This document shows, piece after piece, positions 51,954 through 60,926 of a stretch of DNA of 64,000 nucleotides. Within the stretch, counting starts at the first letter, position 1. The number at the start of each line of letters is the position of its first letter. The stretch lies in contig NC_009767.1 of NCBI RefSeq assembly GCF_000017805.1, forward strand, positions 1,798,001 through 1,862,000, written 5' to 3'. Position numbers and translations under genes: made by a program. The notes below the pieces were generated by a model. The model had not been told where the DNA came from, did not search any database, and worked only from the letters and a program-made list of their open reading frames with translations. This stretch comes from Roseiflexus castenholzii DSM 13941 (GTDB lineage: Bacteria > Chloroflexota > Chloroflexia > Chloroflexales > Roseiflexaceae).

Positions 51954-53570
51954 ATGCCAGGAATGATTGTGGCGCCAGAACCGATAGCCGTCGAGTCCGG
52001 CGCGCGGGCGCTCATGAACGGCGGCAATGCCATCGATGCCGCTGTGACCTGCGCCTTTGTGCAGATGATTGTCAACCCGCAGATGTGTGGTCTGGGCGGG
52101 TATGCGCTTGCAGTCGTGCGACTGGCGGGCGAACCCGCAGCGCGCACGATCCTGCTCGACGCGCCTGCACTTGCCGGCTCGCGGGTGCGCTCCGATATGT
52201 GGGTTGATCGCGTTATCGGCATGAACCCCGACGGATGGGGATACTTTCTGACCGACAAGGTCAACGATGTGGGCTATCGAGCGATCTGCACACCGGGTGC
52301 GGTGAAGGGACTGGCAACCCTGCTGGAGCGTTGGGGAAGCATCAGTTGGGCGCAGGCGCTCGAACCGGCAATCCGCGTCGCTGAAGAAGGGTTCATGGTC
52401 GATAGCGTTCTGGCGAGCCGCTGGAAGACTCGCGCGCTCTACCCAGAGGCGAGTTCGCTGCTCGACTACATTCTGGCGAATGAAGAAGCGCGCCGTATCT
52501 ACCTGACCGCCGATGGACGCCCCTACGACGAGGGGATGATCCTGCGCAACCCGGACTATGCCCGTACCCTGCGCCGCCTCGCGGACGCCGGTCCCGACGA
52601 CTTCTACCATGGTGAACTGGCACAGCGCATCGCCGGGGACATCACCGCCAACGATGGCTTTGTCACCGCCGAGGACCTGGCGGACTATGCGCTGCGCGAA
52701 GAGCCGCCGACAATTGGCACGTACCGCGGGTACACGATTGTATCGTCGCAGGCGCCGCACGGTGGTCCGACCCTGATTGAAGTGCTGAACATTCTCGAAG
52801 GGTACGACCTGCGCGAACTCGAGCACAACAGCGCCGATTATATCCTCACCGTAGCCATGGCGATGAAAGCCGCGTTTGCGGATCGCAATCGTTTTATCGG
52901 CGATCCGGCGTTCGAGGCTGTTCCCCTCGACCGACTCACGAGCAAAGAACGCGCCGCGCAGTGGCGGACGCGGATCGACGCGAGACAGCCGATTGATGTC
53001 GAGGCGCTGCCTGGTGGTCCGCCCGACACGACTCACGTCAGCGTCGTCGATGCTGCGGGCAACTGCGTCGCGTTGACCCACTCACTCGGTATGTCGTCGG
53101 GGGTCATCACGCCAGGTCTTGGCTTTATGTACAACAACTCGATGATCAATTTCAATCCGATCCCCGGTCATCGCAACTCGATTGCGCCGCGCAAAGGGCG
53201 CACCACCGGTATGTCACCCACTATCGTGTACGCCGATAACCGTCCGGTGCTGGTCCTCGGCGCACCTGGCGCAAACCGGATTATCACCGGCGTATTGCAG
53301 GTGCTGGTGAACATCATCGACTTTGGGATGAGTCCGGCGGAAGCGGTGCAGGCGCCACGATTCGACTGCCAGGGTGAGCGGATTGTGGTGCAGAACCGCA
53401 TTCCTGAGTACATTTGCGATACTGTGCGTGAACATTACCCGGTGGTGCGGGCGCCGCAGAGTTATGGCGCATTTGGGCTGGTGCAGGTCATCAGCATCGA
53501 CCCGGTGCGCGGCGGGTTGCGCGGCGCGTCCGACCCCGGCGGCGCGGGGATGGCATTGCACATCGGCTGA
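51954..53570 (+). CDS. ggt: Gamma-glutamyltransferase-like
   Basis: 538 aa from the ATG at 51954; an upstream frame start (51765) overlaps the divergent hydrolase gene and its sequence is not GGT-like. Family signatures: GARALMNGGNAIDAAVTCAFVQMIVNPQMCGLGG, the nucleophilic-Thr motif PPDTTHVSVVDAAGNCVALTHS (Thr359), and RGKRTTGMSPT/AGGARI-type C-terminal regions (RKGRTTGMSPTIVY). Normally the precursor self-cleaves before the Thr. No signal peptide is visible, so it may be cytoplasmic; a role with glutathione-like or other gamma-glutamyl compounds is uncertain. Confidence 0.88.
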   Translation: MPGMIVAPEPIAVESGARALMNGGNAIDAAVTCAFVQMIVNPQMCGLGGYALAVVRLAGEPAARTILLDAPALAGSRVRSDMWVDRVIGMNPDGWGYFLTDKVNDVGYRAICTPGAVKGLATLLERWGSISWAQALEPAIRVAEEGFMVDSVLASRWKTRALYPEASSLLDYILANEEARRIYLTADGRPYDEGMILRNPDYARTLRRLADAGPDDFYHGELAQRIAGDITANDGFVTAEDLADYALREEPPTIGTYRGYTIVSSQAPHGGPTLIEVLNILEGYDLRELEHNSADYILTVAMAMKAAFADRNRFIGDPAFEAVPLDRLTSKERAAQWRTRIDARQPIDVEALPGGPPDTTHVSVVDAAGNCVALTHSLGMSSGVITPGLGFMYNNSMINFNPIPGHRNSIAPRKGRTTGMSPTIVYADNRPVLVLGAPGANRIITGVLQVLVNIIDFGMSPAEAVQAPRFDCQGERIVVQNRIPEYICDTVREHYPVVRAPQSYGAFGLVQVISIDPVRGGLRGASDPGGAGMALHIG

Positions 53571-53784
53571 ACGTCGTAGGGACAACCCGGCGGGTTGCCC
53601 GCAGTGGGTTGTCGGGAGGACACGAAATCAGCATCCAGAAACCAAGATTGACCGATCCAGGCATATGAGCGTACAATGTCCGATACATACTACCGTCCTC
53701 GATCTCACGACGGGCATATCCGGTTTTATCGCAGCCTTGCCTGCTCCACAGCAATCAATCAAGCATCGTGAGGAGGAACAATCC

Positions 53785-54102
53785 ATGGCAAAACGCAGCG
53801 CACGTGATTTGTTCGGCGCCTTTATTGGGTGCATTGGCAGCCTGGCAATGCTGGCGGCTCTGCTGCCTGGCTTACTCTCAAGCGCGATCGGGATGATCCT
53901 GATCGGAGGCGCAATTATGACCGGTATCGTGATCGTGCTGAGCGATCTTCTGAGTGGTCGGAATGCGCTCAAAAGTCTGATTGGCGTTGTTCTGATGGGC
54001 ATGCTGGTCTTCGCATTCGTCTATGCCCCGCTCTGGTATCTTTCGTCGCTGGCGGCTTCGGGCGATCTCTTGCGGTTTAACTTTAGTGGTGTAACCCCCT
54101 AA
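53785..54102 (+). CDS. Small membrane protein with three predicted helices
   Basis: 105 aa from the ATG at 53785, with AGGAGGAA upstream. Three hydrophobic segments (about 11-32, 36-52 and 64-90, including GMILIGGAIMTGIVIVLSDLL and SLIGVVLMGMLVFAFVYAPLWYL) suggest an integral membrane protein. The N-terminus is basic. I do not recognise a family. It stands alone between ggt and the carbonic-anhydrase-like gene. Confidence 0.7.
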   Translation: MAKRSARDLFGAFIGCIGSLAMLAALLPGLLSSAIGMILIGGAIMTGIVIVLSDLLSGRNALKSLIGVVLMGMLVFAFVYAPLWYLSSLAASGDLLRFNFSGVTP

Positions 54103-54363
54103 TGTCTCAGCGACTTGTGGGGCAAACTCATATATCGCAGTGCGACATCGACAGGTTCTGATCGAAGGCGCATTTGTTGGCGTTATCCATAGTGCAGAGA
54201 CATCCACGCCGTCGCCGATCGCCTGAATTTCGGATAGCGCAAGGCTGTGTTGGAGGCGTCTGCACACTCTATCAGCCCCGCCCTCTGAGGAACATGGCTG
54301 CAACGTGAGATCCGCCCCTACAGCATCCGAACGCAATCATCATCCATCCCAGGACAGAATCTC
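54103..54363. other. Spacer, no gene seen
   Basis: 261 bp, mixed sequence without clear frames, promoters or repeats. Confidence 0.4.
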
Positions 54364-54885
54364 ATGACCGAACCATTCACCTTCCCCGACATCACCGACC
54401 GGCTCGACATCCATCCAACCGCGTATATTTCGCCATATGCATATGTACACGGCACGGTCAGCATTGGCGCCGACTCGTCGGTGTGGCCTATGGTCGTCAT
54501 TCGTGGCGATAATGGATTCATTCGTATCGGTGCGCGGTGTAATATCCAGGATGGCAGCGTGCTCCATGCCGACCCAGACGCCCGGCTGACGATTGGCGAC
54601 GGTGTGAGCATCGGGCATGCAGCCGTTGTTCATGGCTGCACCGTCGAGGATGATGTGCTGATCGGGATCGGTGCGGTGGTGCTGAATCATGCGCAGATCG
54701 GCGCCGGTAGCCTGATCGCAGCGCGCGCCCTGGTGACCGAGGGCATGATCGTTCCACCAGGGTCGCTGGTGATGGGCATACCCGGTGTTATTCGCCCGCT
54801 CGGCGAAGGGCGTCTCGAACGGATCCGCCGAACGGCGCAACGCTACGTGGCGCTGAAGGAGCGCTACCGTTCGTCCGGCGCCTGA
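54364..54885 (+). CDS. Gamma-class carbonic anhydrase-like protein (left-handed beta helix)
   Basis: 173 aa. The repeated hexapeptide pattern of a left-handed beta helix runs through residues 15-140. Three zinc-binding His are placed as in gamma carbonic anhydrases: LHADPD (His68), IGHAAVVH (His85 and His90). The Arg/Asp pattern (SVWPMVVIRGDNG) is also typical. It could be carbonic anhydrase or a related acetyltransferase-like enzyme (YrdA, PaaY); none is excluded. Its 3' end overlaps the convergent DUF4870 gene by 22 bp. Confidence 0.86.
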   Translation: MTEPFTFPDITDRLDIHPTAYISPYAYVHGTVSIGADSSVWPMVVIRGDNGFIRIGARCNIQDGSVLHADPDARLTIGDGVSIGHAAVVHGCTVEDDVLIGIGAVVLNHAQIGAGSLIAARALVTEGMIVPPGSLVMGIPGVIRPLGEGRLERIRRTAQRYVALKERYRSSGA

Positions 54886-55697
54886 CCGGTCGATGGGGCG
54901 TCGGCAGGTGAAGCGGCGACTCTGTCGGGCAACCGTGAACCCTGGTCGAGCGCGTCCTGCACTGGCTTAACTTCTGCAACCTCATGGGCGCCAGAAACAG
55001 GTGGCGCACTATCGGTGGATGATGGTGCGCTCCCCGCGCTGCCGACTGTTGTGGCCGCTTCGGAGGACGAAGGAGGCGCGGCAGCCGTGGCCGGCGCCGC
55101 TGATGTGTCCGGCTTCGCCGATTCTTCCACGACGCGCGCCTGTGGCGTAGTTGGAGGTGCAGGCGTCGATGGTTGCGCGACAAGCGGGCTGCCAGGCGAA
55201 GGGAGCGACGGTGTACCTGATTGGAGTGTTGCTGATACGGGTGCGTCAGATGACGCCGCTTCCAGATCACGCGCCACGAGGCGTCCGGCGAGCGGATAGG
55301 CGAATCGGTTGCCGCGATAGACCTGGTATGCCCCGTAGAGTGCATACAGGGTCGCAGCAAATCCATACACAATGGGAACGATCAGACCGAACAACGCAAT
55401 CCAGAACGTATCTGGCAACGTACCATCACGGTAGAGGTCTGGTCGCAGCGCGGCAGGCAGCAACGAGAGCACCAGGCACCCGGACCACAAGAGCATTAGC
55501 AGCACGACTCCCAAAAGCGTGCCTGCCTGATAGACGAGCGCCTGCACGATATGCGCGCGCACAAAACGCGATCTCCGGCGCTGCGTCGCCCAAAGCACGA
55601 CGGTCAGCACCAGTCCGGTCAAACCGGTCGCATTCGCTATCATACTGGCGTGCGCCATTGCCGCTGTCAGGCGCTCATCTTCGTCGGGTCGAGCCAT
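54864..55697 (-). CDS. DUF4870-type membrane protein with Pro/Ala/Ser-rich tail
   Basis: 277 aa from the ATG at 55697; a GTG at 55709 is an alternative. DUF4870 core: an N-terminal DERLTAAMAHASMIANATGLTGL, a membrane segment, RRSRFVRAHIVQALVYQ, and two further helices (TLLGVVLLMLLWSGC and WIALFGLIVPIVYGFAATLYALYGAYQVYRGN), about residues 1-145. The last 130 residues are Pro/Ala/Ser/Thr-rich and probably unstructured. Function unknown. Convergent with the carbonic-anhydrase-like gene. Confidence 0.8.
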   Translation of the reverse strand: MARPDEDERLTAAMAHASMIANATGLTGLVLTVVLWATQRRRSRFVRAHIVQALVYQAGTLLGVVLLMLLWSGCLVLSLLPAALRPDLYRDGTLPDTFWIALFGLIVPIVYGFAATLYALYGAYQVYRGNRFAYPLAGRLVARDLEAASSDAPVSATLQSGTPSLPSPGSPLVAQPSTPAPPTTPQARVVEESAKPDTSAAPATAAAPPSSSEAATTVGSAGSAPSSTDSAPPVSGAHEVAEVKPVQDALDQGSRLPDRVAASPADAPSTGQAPDER

Positions 55698-55779
55698 GTC
55701 TGGTTCCACTCACGCCCATGCACCGTACCGGCGATTATAGCACAGATGTGGCGAGGATGGATGCGGTCGCTCATATCCT

Positions 55780-55809
55780 TTGCAACCCGTGGCATTGTTC
55801 AGGTACAAT
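55780..55809 (+). promoter_or_regulatory. Promoter for the MoxR-VWA pair
   Basis: TTGCAA at 55780-55785, 18-bp spacer, TACAAT at 55804-55809, 36 bp before the MoxR start. Confidence 0.5.
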
Positions 55810-55845
55810 AGATGGAGTTCGCCCACGACAGGATCATCAGAACCT

Positions 55846-56736
55846 ATGCACTTCACAACCATTGACGAGTTACAGCAAGCGCTCGCCGCACACCACTACA
55901 TTGCCGACCGTCCATTGACAACCGCAATTTTTCTGGCGCTCAAACTCCAAAAACCGCTGCTGCTGGAAGGGGAAGCGGGGGTTGGCAAGACCGAGATCGC
56001 CAAAACGCTGGCGCGGATGCAAGACCGCCACCTGATTCGCCTTCAGTGCTACGAAGGTCTCGACGTCAACACGACGATCTATGAGTGGAACTATACCCGG
56101 CAGATGGTGCAGATCCGCCTGATAGAGGCGCTTGGCGCCGCCGATGCCCATGCTGCGCTCAATGAAATCTTCAGCCCTGAGTTTCTGATCAAGCGCCCGT
56201 TGCTCCAGGCTATCGAAGAGAGTTGGGAACGGCCGCCGGTGCTGCTGATCGATGAGATCGACCGCGCTGATGAAGAGTTCGAGGCATTTCTGCTCGAATT
56301 GCTCTCCGACTGGCAGATCAGCATCCCGGAGATTGGAACGATCCGCGCCAGTCAACCGCCGACGGTCGTTATCACCAGCAACCGCACCCGCGAGATTCAC
56401 GATGCGCTGAAGCGGCGCTGTCTCTTTTACTGGATCGATTATCCGTCGCTTGATAAAGAACTTCAGATCGTCAATGCCAAAGTGCCCGGCGCATCGGAGC
56501 GGCTGTCGCGTCAAGTAGTGGCGTTCGTCCATGAACTGCGCAAACTCGATCTCTTCAAGCTTCCCGGCGTCGCCGAGACGCTCGATTGGACGACAGCGCT
56601 CACGGCGCTCGATGCGCGTGAACTGACCGCCGATCTCGTTGAGGATACGCTCGGCGCCATTCTGAAGTACCAGGACGACATTGCGCAGGTGCGCGGGCAG
56701 GGGGTGCGCTCGCTGTTGGAGAAGGTGGGCATGTAG
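55846..56736 (+). CDS. MoxR-type AAA+ ATPase (CoxD-like)
   Basis: 296 aa from the ATG at 55846. Walker A LLEGEAGVGKTEIAK is near residues 42-55, Walker B PVLLIDEIDRADEEFEAFLLELLSDW near 137-160, and sensor 1 PTVVITSNRTREIHDALKRRCLFYWIDYP near 185-210. The MoxR group assists maturation of metalloenzymes and membrane complexes; with the downstream VWA gene it resembles the CoxD/CoxE pair used in assembling the CODH active site, but no CODH genes are seen here, so the client is unknown. Confidence 0.9.
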   Translation: MHFTTIDELQQALAAHHYIADRPLTTAIFLALKLQKPLLLEGEAGVGKTEIAKTLARMQDRHLIRLQCYEGLDVNTTIYEWNYTRQMVQIRLIEALGAADAHAALNEIFSPEFLIKRPLLQAIEESWERPPVLLIDEIDRADEEFEAFLLELLSDWQISIPEIGTIRASQPPTVVITSNRTREIHDALKRRCLFYWIDYPSLDKELQIVNAKVPGASERLSRQVVAFVHELRKLDLFKLPGVAETLDWTTALTALDARELTADLVEDTLGAILKYQDDIAQVRGQGVRSLLEKVGM

Positions 56737-56755
56737 GAGATCGCTCAACCCTACT

Positions 56756-57979
56756 ATGGACGAATTTGAAACGCTCGTTCCCCACGGTAACCTGATGACG
56801 CACGTGGTTGCGTTTGCGCACCTGTTGCGTAACACCGGCATCAAGGTGAGCGTCGAGCAGACGATTGATCTGGTGCGGGCGCTGGAACACGTCCCTATCA
56901 TGTCGCGCAACGATTTCCGCGCTGCTGCGCGCTGTACGTTGGTCTGCCGGCGGGAGGACCTGCCGGTGTTCGATGCCGCCTTTGATTTTTACTGGCGCAC
57001 GCAGTCGGGTTTCGACCCGCTGATGCTGGCGATCCCGGTAGTCAAAACGCCGCCAAAGCCGCTGCGTCTGCCGCGGCGTCCGCGTGGCCAGGGCGATGGT
57101 CACAAGGAGCCGGATCGTCACGAAGAACAGCAGGAGGAGAAGGTCGGGTTCACCCTGACGTTCACTGCTGCCGAAACGCTGCGGACCAAAGACTTTGGCA
57201 ACTTTACATACGAAGAAGTGCAGGCGTGCAAAGAGTTGCTGCGCACGCTCGAATGGCGTATCGAGCCGCGCCGCACGCGCCGCCGCCGTTCGGCGAACCG
57301 CCCTGGCGTGATCGATATGCGCCGTCTCCTGCGCCGAAACCTGCGGTATGGCGGTGAGCCGATCGAACTGACCTTCCGCGAACCGCGCTATCGCCAGCGT
57401 CCCCTGGTTGTGCTGTGCGACATCAGTGGCTCGATGGATCGCTATAGCCGCATTCTGCTCCAGTTCGTCCACACGATCTCGAATGGTCTGCGCGATGTCG
57501 AGGCGTTTGTGTTCGGCACGCGCCTGACGCGCATTACACGCCTGTTGCGCGAACGCGATATCGATGAAGCAATCGCCGCCGTCAGTAAACAGGTCGTCGA
57601 TTGGTCGGGCGGGACGCGCATCGGCGATGCGGTGCGCCACTTCAACTACTCCTGGTCGCGGCGGGTGCTTGGGCGTGGACCGGTGGTGCTGCTGATCAGC
57701 GATGGCTGGGACCGTGGCGATCCGCAGGTGCTCGCGCGCGAAATGGCACGGTTGCAACGCTCCTGCTATCGCCTGATCTGGCTGAACCCGCTGCTCGGTA
57801 ATCCGCGCTATCAGCCGCTAACCCAGGGGATGCAGGCGGCGCTTCCCTTCATCGACGACTTCCTGCCGGTGCATAACCTGATCAGCCTCGAACAACTCGG
57901 CGCAAAACTTGCGATGCTCGGCGCGCGCCGACCGGAGCGCCGCCAGAACGCCGGTGGGAGAGTGATCGCACAAGTGTAG
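56756..57979 (+). CDS. VWA-domain protein (CoxE-like)
   Basis: 407 aa from the ATG at 56756. N-terminal region (about 1-180) begins MDEFETLVPHGNLMTHVVAFAHLLRNTGIKVSVEQTIDLVRAL, as in CoxE-type proteins. The VWA domain begins near residue 215 with RPLVVLCDISGSMDRYSRILLQF, containing the MIDAS motif DISGS at about 221-225, and later a Thr (WSGGTRIGDAVRHF) and Asp (LLISDGWDRGDP). Partner of the MoxR AAA+ protein 19 bp upstream; the pair may insert metal or assemble a complex. The linker is Arg/Glu-rich. Confidence 0.88.
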   Translation: MDEFETLVPHGNLMTHVVAFAHLLRNTGIKVSVEQTIDLVRALEHVPIMSRNDFRAAARCTLVCRREDLPVFDAAFDFYWRTQSGFDPLMLAIPVVKTPPKPLRLPRRPRGQGDGHKEPDRHEEQQEEKVGFTLTFTAAETLRTKDFGNFTYEEVQACKELLRTLEWRIEPRRTRRRRSANRPGVIDMRRLLRRNLRYGGEPIELTFREPRYRQRPLVVLCDISGSMDRYSRILLQFVHTISNGLRDVEAFVFGTRLTRITRLLRERDIDEAIAAVSKQVVDWSGGTRIGDAVRHFNYSWSRRVLGRGPVVLLISDGWDRGDPQVLAREMARLQRSCYRLIWLNPLLGNPRYQPLTQGMQAALPFIDDFLPVHNLISLEQLGAKLAMLGARRPERRQNAGGRVIAQV

Positions 57980-58215
57980 CGTTCGGGCAAGCCCTTCGAT
58001 TACATTGCCCGCTTTCGGGGACGAGGACGCCAGTACTGTCGTCGCAGCGCCTCGCCTCAACATCCCCCCGCTCCTGAAAAACACGACACGAGAGAGAAGA
58101 GTGAGAGATGAAGATGGGAAGGTTCTCAGTTCTCGGCTCTCAGTTCTTGCACGTAAAAGTTGGTATATAATACGCAAATCATCGTCCAGACTCCCCATAA
58201 GAAAGGATGTGCGCT
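57980..58215. other. Spacer upstream of the ABC transporter
   Basis: 236 bp with a TATAAT at 58166-58171 whose -35 region is poor (TTGCAC at 58147, only 13 bp away). Otherwise nothing recognised. Confidence 0.4.
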
Positions 58216-59385
58216 ATGAAACGCGTGCTCGGATGGCTGATCGTCATTCCGCTCCTGCTGGCTGCGTGTGGTCAACCGGCAGCCCAGACGGGGCAACCGG
58301 TGGAAGTGACCCGCATCGTCGAAGTGACTCGCGTTGTCGAAGTGACGCCGGTTGGCGGCGGCGCGCCTGCACAACCGGCAGCGACTCCCGCGCCTGCTCC
58401 GGCGTCTGCCGCTCCTGCTGGTTTCGGTGAGACGCTCAAGGCGATTCAGGCGCGCGGCAAACTGATCTGCGGCGTCAACAGCCAGGTTCCCGGTTTTGGG
58501 TTCGTCGATCCGACAGGCGCTTTCAGCGGTTTCGATATCGATTACTGCAAGGCGCTGGCAGCAGCCATTTTCAATGATGTCAGCAAGATCGAATATCGTC
58601 CACTGACTGCGGAGCAGCGCTTTGCCGCCTTGCAGAGCGGCGAGATCGATGTGCTCATCCGCAACACGACCTGGACGCTCACCCGTGATACCGACAACGG
58701 CGGCAATTTCGTCGCCACGACGTTCTACGACGGTCAGGGTATTATGGTCCCGAAAGCCTCGAATATTACGAAGCTCGAAGACTTGAACGGCGCGACGATC
58801 TGTGTGCAGAAGGGCACGACGACCGAGTTGAACCTGGCGGACCAGATGAACGCGCGTAACCTGGCGTATACCCCCGCAACGTTCGAGGACGCCAACAGCA
58901 CCTTCGCCGCCTACGCCGAGGAGCGTTGCGATGCCGTGACGACCGATAAGTCCGGTCTCGTGTCGCGCCGCTCAGTGCTGCCCAACCCCGATGATCACGT
59001 CATCCTCGATGTGACGCTGTCGAAGGAGCCGCTTGGTCCGATGGTGCGCCAGGGCGACGACCAGTGGTTCGACATTGTGCAGTGGGCGGTATTTGCCACG
59101 TTTGCCGCTGAAGAGTTCGGTATCACATCGCAAAATGTGGATCAACTCAAAGAAACCGATACCCGTCCCGAAGTTCGGCGCTTGCTTGGCGCTGATCCAA
59201 ATGTGGACCTCGGTGCGAAGCTGGGCTTGAGTAAGGATTGGGCTGCCAATGTCATCAAAGCGGTCGGCAATTATGGCGAGATCTACGACCGCAATCTCGG
59301 CCCGAATACGAAGACTGCCATTCCACGTGGCATCAACAATCTTTACACTCAGGGCGGATTGCTCTACGCGCCGCCGTTCCGGTAA
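58216..59385 (+). CDS. aapJ: Amino-acid ABC transporter substrate-binding lipoprotein
   Basis: 389 aa from the ATG at 58216 (AAGGA upstream). Signal peptide with lipobox LLAAC, Cys18, so membrane-anchored outside the cytoplasm; then a Pro/Ala-rich linker with VTRIVEVTRVVEVT repeats (about 30-75). The mature domain is a family 3 solute-binding fold: GVNSQVPGFGFVDPTGAFSGFDIDYCKALAAAIF and later GTTTELNLADQ, KSGLVSRRSV and KEPLGPMVRQGDDQWFDIVQW. This is the AapJ/BztA type, which takes general L-amino acids, most often acidic or broad range. The ligand is not determined. First of an aapJQMP set. Confidence 0.88.
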   Translation: MKRVLGWLIVIPLLLAACGQPAAQTGQPVEVTRIVEVTRVVEVTPVGGGAPAQPAATPAPAPASAAPAGFGETLKAIQARGKLICGVNSQVPGFGFVDPTGAFSGFDIDYCKALAAAIFNDVSKIEYRPLTAEQRFAALQSGEIDVLIRNTTWTLTRDTDNGGNFVATTFYDGQGIMVPKASNITKLEDLNGATICVQKGTTTELNLADQMNARNLAYTPATFEDANSTFAAYAEERCDAVTTDKSGLVSRRSVLPNPDDHVILDVTLSKEPLGPMVRQGDDQWFDIVQWAVFATFAAEEFGITSQNVDQLKETDTRPEVRRLLGADPNVDLGAKLGLSKDWAANVIKAVGNYGEIYDRNLGPNTKTAIPRGINNLYTQGGLLYAPPFR

Positions 59386-59397
59386 ACCGCTCAGGAG

Positions 59398-59434
59398 TGA
59401 GACCTCGCAGACCATGTGAGTCTGCAAGGTCTCA
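59398..59434 (+). terminator. Hairpin after aapJ
   Basis: A stem of about 15 bp, tgagacctcgcagac at 59398-59412 with its complement at 59420-59434, one mismatch. No T-run follows, so likely a stabilising or partial-terminating structure that reduces permease expression relative to binding protein. Confidence 0.5.
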
Positions 59435-59733
59435 TTGATGTGGATAAGAACCTGTCCGAATAATCGCAGGAGCAGTGTCATTGCGAGCGAAGCGAAGCAA
59501 TCTCATTGGATTGCGCGCGAATACGGGTTAGAATACGAAGGAGCAGTGTCATTGCGAGCGAAGCAATCTCCTCTCTCGTAGGGATTGCTCCAGAGCCTGC
59601 CCGAAAATTGACGGTCGGGCGTCACGACGAGCGCAGCAGCGCAAGATCTTTTTCAAACAGGATACCCCTGGCGCTGGTGCGCCTCGCAATGACGGCAATA
59701 CAGGGTTATTTCGGATAGTCCCAGGTGTCAGCC
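59435..59733. repeat. Spacer with repeats inside the transporter operon
   Basis: About 300 bp with copies of gtgtcattgcgagcgaagcg near 59476, 59549 and 59687, the same repeat family as at 10 kb and 49 kb. No gene. Confidence 0.6.
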
Positions 59734-60924
59734 ATGGAAGCGCCTCCGCGCCCAACATCGCCGCTGCGATTGAGCCGCGCCTTCTGGCGCGATGAACGGT
59801 TCATCCAGATCGCCATCCAGATCCTTTTTCTGGCGCTGGTGATCTGGGTTGGTTCCGTGGCGCTGCGCAATATGTTGACGTCGCTCCGTCAGCAGGGGCT
59901 GGCGCTGGGATTCGATTTTCTCAATAGCGGCGCAGGGTTCGACATCAGCGATGCGCTGATTGCGTATAGCAGCAGCGATACCTTTGCGCGCGCGCTCCAG
60001 GTCGGGTTACTTAACACGGTTGTGGTCAGCCTGCTGGGTATTGTGCTGGCTACGCTGCTGGGTATTGTGGTGGGTGTTGCGCGCCTCTCAAGCAACTGGC
60101 TCGTCAATCGTATGGCGTGGGTGTTTGTGGAGATCATGCGCAATGTGCCGCTGTTGGTGCTGCTCGTCTTTATCTACACCGCCTTCTTTCTGAAACTGCC
60201 CCGCGCCCGTCAGGCGGTGAATATCGGTCCCGTCTATCTGAGCAATCGCGGGGTGGCTGTTCCCTGGGGCGAACCAACCGATACGTGGTCCCTCTATATG
60301 TCCGTTCTGGTCGGTGCGCTGATTGCGGGTGCGCTGGTCGGGTTTGCCATGCACCGGTGGCAGGAACAGAGCGGTCGCCCGCGTCCGTTGGTCTGGTTCT
60401 CGTTGCTGACCATAGCGGTGATTGCGATGGTTGGATGGGTCGCGTTGCCGCAACCGCCGTTGATCCTCTCGTACCCGGAAATTGCCGGGTTCAACTTTCA
60501 AGGCGGGCGGGTGTTGTCGCCGGAATTTATGGCGCTGCTGATCGGTCTTGTTCTTTATACGGCAGGATTCATCGGCGAAGTGGTGCGCGCCGGTATTCAG
60601 GCTGTGCCCAAAGGTCAGGTCGAGGCGGCGCGCGCGCTGGGACTTACACCGTCACGCACGCTGCGGTTGGTTGTCTTTCCGCAGGCGCTGCGCCTGATCA
60701 TTCCGCCGATTACCAACCAGTACCTGAACCTGACCAAGAACTCGACACTGGCGGTCGCTATCGGGTATCCCGATCTGTTTGCGGTCTCCGGCACGATTAT
60801 CAATCAGACCGGGCGCGCCGTTGAGATGATCGCTGTGGTGATGGCGGTCTACCTGATCTTAAGCCTGCTGACATCGCTGATCATGAACTGGTACAACCGT
60901 CGTGTCCGTCTGGTGGAGCGTTGA
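59734..60924 (+). CDS. aapQ: Amino-acid ABC transporter permease (AapQ type)
   Basis: 396 aa from the ATG at 59734 (AGGT 8-9 nt upstream; a GTG at 59725 is an alternative). Longer than most HisM/GlnP permeases and with the large extracytoplasmic insertion typical of AapQ (about 150-260). The BPD membrane domain at about 80-150 and 260-395 contains the EAA-like loop GEVVRAGIQAVPKGQVEAARALGLTPSRTLRLVVFPQALR, which docks on the ATPase. About eight membrane helices. Pairs with AapM. Confidence 0.9.
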   Translation: MEAPPRPTSPLRLSRAFWRDERFIQIAIQILFLALVIWVGSVALRNMLTSLRQQGLALGFDFLNSGAGFDISDALIAYSSSDTFARALQVGLLNTVVVSLLGIVLATLLGIVVGVARLSSNWLVNRMAWVFVEIMRNVPLLVLLVFIYTAFFLKLPRARQAVNIGPVYLSNRGVAVPWGEPTDTWSLYMSVLVGALIAGALVGFAMHRWQEQSGRPRPLVWFSLLTIAVIAMVGWVALPQPPLILSYPEIAGFNFQGGRVLSPEFMALLIGLVLYTAGFIGEVVRAGIQAVPKGQVEAARALGLTPSRTLRLVVFPQALRLIIPPITNQYLNLTKNSTLAVAIGYPDLFAVSGTIINQTGRAVEMIAVVMAVYLILSLLTSLIMNWYNRRVRLVER

Positions 60925-60926
60925 CG

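Noticed and set aside
58147..58171. Promoter TTGCAC-TATAAT upstream of aapJ
   Set aside because: The 13-bp spacing is too short for sigma-70; the -10-like box alone is not enough.
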